A stretch of 9,416 nt of DNA, from the NCBI GenBank assembly GCA_903901395.1, contig CAIUQW010000204.1, positions 1 to 9,416 on the forward strand, in the 5' to 3' direction. Every line of letters starts with the position of its first letter. The stretch's first letter is position 1. The position numbers and the translations under genes were made by a program. Below, piece after piece: positions 5,385-9,416 of the stretch. The stretch comes from an uncultured Chlorobiales bacterium. GTDB taxonomy: Bacteria > Bacteroidota > Chlorobiia > Chlorobiales > Chlorobiaceae. Under the pieces are notes generated by a model. The model saw nothing but the letters and a program-made list of their open reading frames with translations. It searched no databases and had not been told where the DNA came from.

Positions 5385-6995
5385 ATGAATAGCAGTCGTT
5401 TACTTCTTCTTGGCGCCGAGGCTGTTGCCCAGGGCGCTATCGATGCCGGGATTTCCGGCGTCTATGCCTATCCCGGCACTCCATCCACAGAAATCACTGA
5501 GTACATACAGCGCTCCGCGCTCGCTCGCGAAAGCGGCGTCCGCTCGTCGTGGTCGGCGAACGAGAAGACCGCGTACGAGGCGGCGCTCGGCATGGCGTAC
5601 GCCGGAAAGCGCAGCCTTGTCTGCATGAAGCATGTGGGACTGAACGTGGCGGCAGATGCCTTCATCAACTCGGCCATCACCGGCGTAAACGGCGGGCTGG
5701 TGCTTGCCGTGGCGGACGATCCGTCGATGCACTCGTCGCAGAACGAGCAGGACAGCCGGGTTTACGGGCGTTTCGCGATGGTTCCGGTGCTCGAACCGTC
5801 GTCGCAGCAGGAGCTGTATGACGCCATGTTTCACGCTTTCGAGCTGTCCGAATCGGTGAAGCTGCCGGTGATCGTGCGCATGACGACGCGCCTGTCGCAC
5901 TCGCGAGCGGGCGTCGGGCGGCGCGACTCGGTGGCGCAGAACCCGCTCCATGCCGAGTATGCGCCGGAGCGCTTCGTGCTGATGCCGCACAACGCTCGCG
6001 TGCAGTATCGCCACCTGCTCGAACTCCAGCCGAAGCTCGAAACGCTTTCGGAGTCGTCGTTCCTGAACCGCGCCGTAGAAGGCTCCGGGCCGCTCGGCGT
6101 CATCGCCTTTGGCATCGGCTTCAACTATGTGATGGAGGCGCGGCGGATGCACGGCATTGAGTGCCGCGTGCTCAAAGTGGGGCAGTATCCGCCGCCGCGC
6201 CGTCAGATCGACGAGCTGTTTGCAGCCTGCGACGAGGTGCTCGTGGTCGAGGAGGGCTATCCGGTGTACGAGGAGCTGTTCCGGGGCTACTTCGGCTCGC
6301 CGAAAATCCGGGGACGCATGGACGGCGCACTGCCGCGTGACGGCGAGATGACCACCGATCTCGTAGCTTCGGCGCTCGGCGCGACACCCGCAGAAACCAC
6401 CGCCGTGCCGGAGATCGTGATCAACCGACCGCCGGAGCTGTGTCGTGGCTGCGGCCACCGCGACATGTTCGAGGCGATCAACACCGTCATGCGCGAGCAG
6501 GCGGAGCATCACGTTTTTTCGGACATCGGCTGCTACACGCTCGGGGCGCTCTCGCCCTTCAGCGCCATCCACACCTGCGTGGACATGGGTGCGGCCATCA
6601 CGATGGCGAAAGGCGCTGCCGACGCGGGGCTTCGTCCGGCGGTTTGCGTCATCGGCGACTCGACCTTCGCCCATTCCGGCATGACCGGCCTGCTCGACGC
6701 GGTGAACGACCGCTCGCCAATCACGGTCATCATTGCAGACAACGACACCACCGCCATGACCGGCGGGCAGTGCTCGTCGGCCTCCGGCTCGAAGCTGGAG
6801 CGAATTTGCCGGGGCCTCGGCGTCGAAGAGGCGCACCTCCGCTCCATCACGCCGCTCAAGCAGCATCTCGACGAGAACATCGCCGTGCTGCGCGAGGAGT
6901 TCGCCTACGACGGAGTGTCTGTGGTGATCGCCCGGCGCGAGTGCATCGAGACCGCCGCAAGGAAAAAGCGCCGTTCCGCGGCGAAGGGGGAGTAA
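5385..6995 (+). CDS. iorA: Indolepyruvate:ferredoxin oxidoreductase, alpha subunit (IorA)
   Basis: IorA is the thiamine-diphosphate-binding subunit of the enzyme that interconverts aryl pyruvates plus CoA and aryl-acetyl-CoA plus CO2, using ferredoxin. Counting from the ATG at 5385 (536 aa), YPGTPSTEI (29-37) and the NEK motif with E60 mark the pyrimidine-binding domain. CRGCGH (353-358) and GDSTFAHSGMTGLLDA...DNDTTAMTGGQ (424-462) mark the diphosphate/Mg-binding domain. The reading frame is open back to a TTG at 5334, but the extra 17 residues are unlike the family, whose members begin a few residues before the LLLGAEAVAQGA segment; no strong ribosome site supports either start. The protein ends soon after ARREC (516-520) with a basic tail and lacks the two-cluster ferredoxin domain usual at the C-terminus of IorA (commonly about 600 aa or more). 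It is followed 6 nt later by iorB. Confidence 0.92.
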   Translation: MNSSRLLLLGAEAVAQGAIDAGISGVYAYPGTPSTEITEYIQRSALARESGVRSSWSANEKTAYEAALGMAYAGKRSLVCMKHVGLNVAADAFINSAITGVNGGLVLAVADDPSMHSSQNEQDSRVYGRFAMVPVLEPSSQQELYDAMFHAFELSESVKLPVIVRMTTRLSHSRAGVGRRDSVAQNPLHAEYAPERFVLMPHNARVQYRHLLELQPKLETLSESSFLNRAVEGSGPLGVIAFGIGFNYVMEARRMHGIECRVLKVGQYPPPRRQIDELFAACDEVLVVEEGYPVYEELFRGYFGSPKIRGRMDGALPRDGEMTTDLVASALGATPAETTAVPEIVINRPPELCRGCGHRDMFEAINTVMREQAEHHVFSDIGCYTLGALSPFSAIHTCVDMGAAITMAKGAADAGLRPAVCVIGDSTFAHSGMTGLLDAVNDRSPITVIIADNDTTAMTGGQCSSASGSKLERICRGLGVEEAHLRSITPLKQHLDENIAVLREEFAYDGVSVVIARRECIETAARKKRRSAAKGE

Positions 6996-7001
6996 GCGGC
7001 T

Positions 7002-7592
7002 ATGGAGAAGAACATCATTCTCGCCGGAGTCGGCGGACAGGGTATTCTCAGCATCGCGGCAGTCATCGACTGGGCGGCGCTCGACGCGGGGCTGGTCATC
7101 CGGCAGGCCGAGGTGCACGGCATGAGCCAGCGTGGCGGAGCGGTGCAGTCGCACCTTCGCATCTCCGACCGCGAGCTTTTCGCCGACCTGATCGCCCACG
7201 GCACGGCTGACCTCATCCTCTCGGTCGAACCGCTCGAATCGCTGCGCTACCTTCCGTGGCTCGCGCCGGAGGGGCATGTCGTCACCTCGACCGACCCCTT
7301 CGTGAACGTGCAGGGCTATCCGCCGGTGGAGCGAATCATCAAGGCGCTGCGCTCCGCCGTCAATCCGCTGCTCGTGCCTGCCGAACAGCTCGCCCGCGAG
7401 GCGGGAAGCGTAAGGGCCTCGAACATGGTGATGCTCGGCGCGGCGGCTCCATTCACCGGCATCGAGCCGGAGCGACTCGAAGCGGGCATCCAAGCGCTCT
7501 TTGGCGCGAAAGGCGCACAGATCGTCGACATCAACATCAGGGCATTCCGCAAGGGACTCACTTTATCCAACGCTAACCAAACCACCTCATGA
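7002..7592 (+). CDS. iorB: Indolepyruvate:ferredoxin oxidoreductase, beta subunit (IorB)
   Basis: This 196-aa protein is the gamma-domain subunit that partners IorA. It has the nucleotide/CoA-region glycine motif AGVGGQG (8-14) and the family signature [18 protein letters not shown] (about 38-55), both hallmarks of the small subunit of 2-oxoacid:ferredoxin oxidoreductases. A later [11 protein letters not shown] segment is also typical. Length is normal for IorB. A purine-rich GGGGGAG inside the iorA end serves as a possible ribosome site. Its TGA overlaps the ATG of the ligase gene by four bases (ATGA, 7589-7592), which points to translational coupling and fixed stoichiometry. No iron-sulphur motif is present, so the clusters missing from IorA are not supplied here. 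Confidence 0.92.
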   Translation: MEKNIILAGVGGQGILSIAAVIDWAALDAGLVIRQAEVHGMSQRGGAVQSHLRISDRELFADLIAHGTADLILSVEPLESLRYLPWLAPEGHVVTSTDPFVNVQGYPPVERIIKALRSAVNPLLVPAEQLAREAGSVRASNMVMLGAAAPFTGIEPERLEAGIQALFGAKGAQIVDINIRAFRKGLTLSNANQTTS

Positions 7593-8890
7593 TCTGGAAC
7601 GAGCATCACGAGTGCATGGATCGCCAGCGGCTCACCGAACTGCAAGGCGAGCGCCTGCGGGACATGGTGGAACGCATCTACTTCAACGTGCCCTTCTACC
7701 GCAACAAACTTCAGGAGATGGGCATCGAGCCGGGCGACATCCGTTCGGTCGAAGACCTGAAAAAGCTGCCCTTCACCACCAAGCAGGACTTGCGCGACAA
7801 CTACCCCTTCGGGCTGTTCGCCGTGCCGCAGCATGACGTGGTGAGGCTGCACGCCTCCAGCGGCACCACCGGCAAATCGACCGTGGTCGGCTACACCCAC
7901 AACGACATCCTGATGTGGTCGGAAGTGGTGGCCCGCTCGCTCACGATGGCGGGCGTCACCCGCAACGACATCATCCAGGTGGCTTACGGCTACGGCCTCT
8001 TCACCGGCGGCTTGGGCCTGCACTACGGCGCGGAGAAGGTCGGCGCGTCGGTCATTCCGATTTCCGGCGGCAACACCAAAAAGCAGCTTCAGTTGCTGGA
8101 GGATTTCGGATCGACCGCCATCGCCTGCACCCCATCCTACGCAGCCTATCTCGGCGAGGCGATTGCCGAGGAGAAGCTCGACCGCTCGAAGATCAAGCTC
8201 AAAGCGGGCATCTTCGGCGCGGAGCCGTGGACCGAGGAGATGCGCGCGCAGATCCAGCAGCTGCTCGGCCTCAAGGCGTTCGACATTTACGGCCTCTCCG
8301 AAGTGATTGGCCCCGGCGTTTCGATGGAGTGCGGCTTCCAGCACGGAATGCACGTCTTCGAGGATCACTTCATTCCCGAGATCATCGATCCCGAAACCTG
8401 CGAGGTGCTGCCCTACGGCACGCTCGGCGAGCTGGTCTTCACCACGGTCACCAAGGAGGCGATGCCGCTGTTGCGCTACCGCACACGCGACCTCACCCGC
8501 CTGCACGTCGAGACGTGCGACTGCGGACGCACGCTGGTGCGCATGGAGAAGTGCGTGGGCCGCTCGGACGACATGCTCATCATCCGCGGCGTGAACGTCT
8601 TCCCGTCGCAGGTCGAATCGGTGCTGCTCGAAATGAGCGAAACGAAACCGCACTACCTGCTCGTGGTGGATCGCGAAAACAACCTCGACACGCTTGAAAT
8701 CCAGGTCGAGGTAGAAGAGCAGTTCTTCTCCGACGAAGTCAAGGAGCTGGAGGGACTTCGCAAGCGCATCAGCGGCAACCTGACCAGTCTCCTCGGCCTG
8801 CACGCGAGCGTTCGGCTGGTCGAGCCGGGCACGATCGAGCGCAGCCAGGGCAAGGCGCAGCGCGTGGTTGACAAACGGAAACTCAAATAA
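7589..8890 (+). CDS. paaK: Phenylacetate-CoA ligase family protein (PaaK-like)
   Basis: This is a 433-aa adenylate-forming enzyme that would activate phenylacetate or another aryl acetate with ATP and CoA to the aryl-acetyl-CoA. Visible motifs are the P-loop SSGTTGKST (90-98), YGLSE (234-238), RYRTRD (296-301), [16 protein letters not shown] (324-339) at the domain hinge, and the C-terminal [10 protein letters not shown] with the probable catalytic lysine K422. CDCGR (310-314) is the short cysteine motif common in this family. Length matches PaaK. The ATG at 7589 overlaps the iorB stop, and its N-terminus (MIWN...ECM) is family-like, so it is preferred over the ATG at 7616. The aryl-CoA product is the substrate of IorAB running in the reductive direction, hence the operon. 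True substrate (phenyl-, hydroxyphenyl- or indoleacetate) cannot be told from sequence. The degradative paa ring-oxidation genes are not seen in the window, which favours a biosynthetic or salvage role. Confidence 0.9.
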   Translation: MIWNEHHECMDRQRLTELQGERLRDMVERIYFNVPFYRNKLQEMGIEPGDIRSVEDLKKLPFTTKQDLRDNYPFGLFAVPQHDVVRLHASSGTTGKSTVVGYTHNDILMWSEVVARSLTMAGVTRNDIIQVAYGYGLFTGGLGLHYGAEKVGASVIPISGGNTKKQLQLLEDFGSTAIACTPSYAAYLGEAIAEEKLDRSKIKLKAGIFGAEPWTEEMRAQIQQLLGLKAFDIYGLSEVIGPGVSMECGFQHGMHVFEDHFIPEIIDPETCEVLPYGTLGELVFTTVTKEAMPLLRYRTRDLTRLHVETCDCGRTLVRMEKCVGRSDDMLIIRGVNVFPSQVESVLLEMSETKPHYLLVVDRENNLDTLEIQVEVEEQFFSDEVKELEGLRKRISGNLTSLLGLHASVRLVEPGTIERSQGKAQRVVDKRKLK

Positions 8891-8897
8891 AGGGAGG
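8891..8897 (+). promoter_or_regulatory. Shine-Dalgarno site of the ACT-domain gene
   Basis: AGGGAGG with a 5-nt spacer (ACTCC) precedes the ATG at 8903. This is the strongest ribosome site in the operon and suggests that the ACT protein may be made in larger amounts than the enzymes upstream. Confidence 0.75.
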
Positions 8898-8902
8898 ACT
8901 CC

Positions 8903-9331
8903 ATGATTATCAGGCAACTCTCGGTGTTTCTCGAAAACCGCGCCGGGCGGCTCACCGAACTGACCGGCATACTCGCCGACAACGACATCAACATCTCGGC
9001 CTTCAGCATCGCCGACACCACCGATTTCGGCATCCTGCGCGTCATCACCGGCAAACCGGAACTGGCTGAACAGGTGCTCAAAGAGCGCGGCTTCGCGGTG
9101 AAGATCACCGACGTCATCGGCATCGTTATGCGCAACAAGCCAGGCGCGCTGCATCACGCCTTGCAGATTCTGACCGACAACGGAATCTCCATCGAATACA
9201 TGTACGCCTTCGCCAGCGGCGACGACCGCGCCACGGCGGTCATCCGCACCGACGCGCCGAGAAAAGCGATAGAGGTGCTGCAACTGCACGAGATGGAGCT
9301 GCTCCAGGCGGGAGACGTGTATCAGATTTAG
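8903..9331 (+). CDS. Tandem ACT-domain protein, likely amino-acid sensor
   Basis: This 142-aa protein consists of two ACT domains and nothing else. The first (about 3-66) has the LSVFLENRAGRLTELTGIL start and INISAFSIADTTDFGILRVI. The second (about 70-138) has GIVMRNKPGALHHALQILTDNGISIEYMYAF. The N-R-A-G-R-L and N-K-P-G-A-L turns are the usual ligand-binding loops between strand 1 and helix 1. ACT domains usually bind small amino acids or related effectors at dimer interfaces. As the last gene of an operon for aryl-pyruvate/aryl-CoA interconversion, it may sense an aromatic amino acid and modulate the enzymes, but that is inference; there is no DNA-binding or catalytic domain. Some annotation pipelines name such proteins after the acetolactate synthase small subunit or amino-acid-binding proteins, which this context does not support. 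It is separated from the ligase by 12 nt. Confidence 0.9.
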   Translation: MIIRQLSVFLENRAGRLTELTGILADNDINISAFSIADTTDFGILRVITGKPELAEQVLKERGFAVKITDVIGIVMRNKPGALHHALQILTDNGISIEYMYAFASGDDRATAVIRTDAPRKAIEVLQLHEMELLQAGDVYQI

Positions 9332-9338
9332 GAGAAAA

Positions 9339-9376
9339 GACTTAAGGGACGAAAGGGACTTAAAGGACGAAAAAGG
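9339..9376 (+). repeat. Purine-rich tandem repeat, two units
   Basis: Two adjacent units, GACTTAAGGGACGAAAGG (9339-9356) and GACTTAAAGGACGAAAAAGG (9357-9376), differ by one substitution and two extra A residues. They follow the stop of the ACT gene by 7 nt. No hairpin or T-run is evident here, so this is not an ordinary intrinsic terminator. The rest of the window (9377-9416) shows nothing I can name. Confidence 0.6.
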
Positions 9377-9416
9377 AACCGGACGATAGCCAAATCAGAG
9401 GCAATGAATGGTTGAG

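Noticed and set aside
6440..7210. A + strand frame of 256 aa overlapping the iorA end and the iorB start
   Set aside because: Arg/His/Gly-rich out-of-frame translation of iorA/iorB with no motif; the in-frame genes are unambiguous.
5400..7493. Long minus-strand open frame (697 aa) opposite iorA-iorB
   Set aside because: It is antisense to two clearly recognised genes, its composition (Arg/His/Asp/Val-rich) is that of a complement of GC-rich coding DNA, and no domain is recognisable.
7316..9289. Long minus-strand open frame (657 aa) opposite paaK and the ACT gene
   Set aside because: It is a shadow of GC-rich genes with strong family motifs on the + strand; its His/Val/Glu/Asp-rich content has no recognisable domain.
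1..9416. CRISPR array, tRNA gene, integrase or transposase
   Set aside because: No regularly spaced direct repeats, no cloverleaf-like sequence and no recombinase or transposase motifs were found in the reading frames.

Overview
The window looks like chromosomal DNA of a green sulfur bacterium (Chlorobiota; a Chlorobaculum/Chlorobium-like genome) or a close relative in the Bacteroidota-Chlorobiota group. This is inferred from the 5S rRNA sequence, the GC-rich iorA-iorB-paaK-ACT gene cluster and the style of the small palindromic repeats. It rests on recognition, not on a database search.

Layout. Bases ~25-135 are a 5S rRNA gene (+ strand), presumably the last gene of an rRNA operon lying to the left, followed by a perfect 13-bp hairpin (145-174). 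Then comes a minus-strand accessory block (276-5125). In the direction of transcription it holds a 1048-aa STAND/NLR-like protein (DUF4062 TIR-like domain, NACHT NTPase, helical region, C-terminal FGE-sulfatase/C-type-lectin-like domain), a broken remnant of the start of a second DUF4062 gene (1782-1955), and a 442-aa protein with an N-terminal TIR/nucleoside-deoxyribosyltransferase-like domain and a C-terminal TPR-type region of the DUF4071 (TRAFs-binding) kind. Two palindromic repeats with the same geometry (7-bp arms, 7-nt loop, CTACA tag) lie on either side of the NACHT gene in opposite orientation, one directly abutting the stop codon of the remnant. The NACHT gene is much poorer in GC than the rest, most strongly in its C-terminal third, which suggests horizontal origin and domain shuffling.

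From 5385 to 9331 the + strand carries a compact, GC-rich four-gene operon: iorA and iorB (indolepyruvate:ferredoxin oxidoreductase), a phenylacetate-CoA ligase (paaK-like) and a protein of two ACT domains. These genes are spaced 6 nt, overlapping by 4 nt, and 12 nt. Together they can interconvert aryl acids, aryl-CoAs and aryl pyruvates. In an organism with low-potential ferredoxin this could salvage aryl acetates into aromatic amino acids, with the ACT protein as a likely amino-acid sensor. The IorA subunit lacks the usual C-terminal ferredoxin domain.

The most interesting part is the minus-strand block: a candidate immune (anti-phage or cell-suicide) locus inserted between an rRNA operon and a metabolic operon, with two different TIR-like domain proteins and traces of a third.
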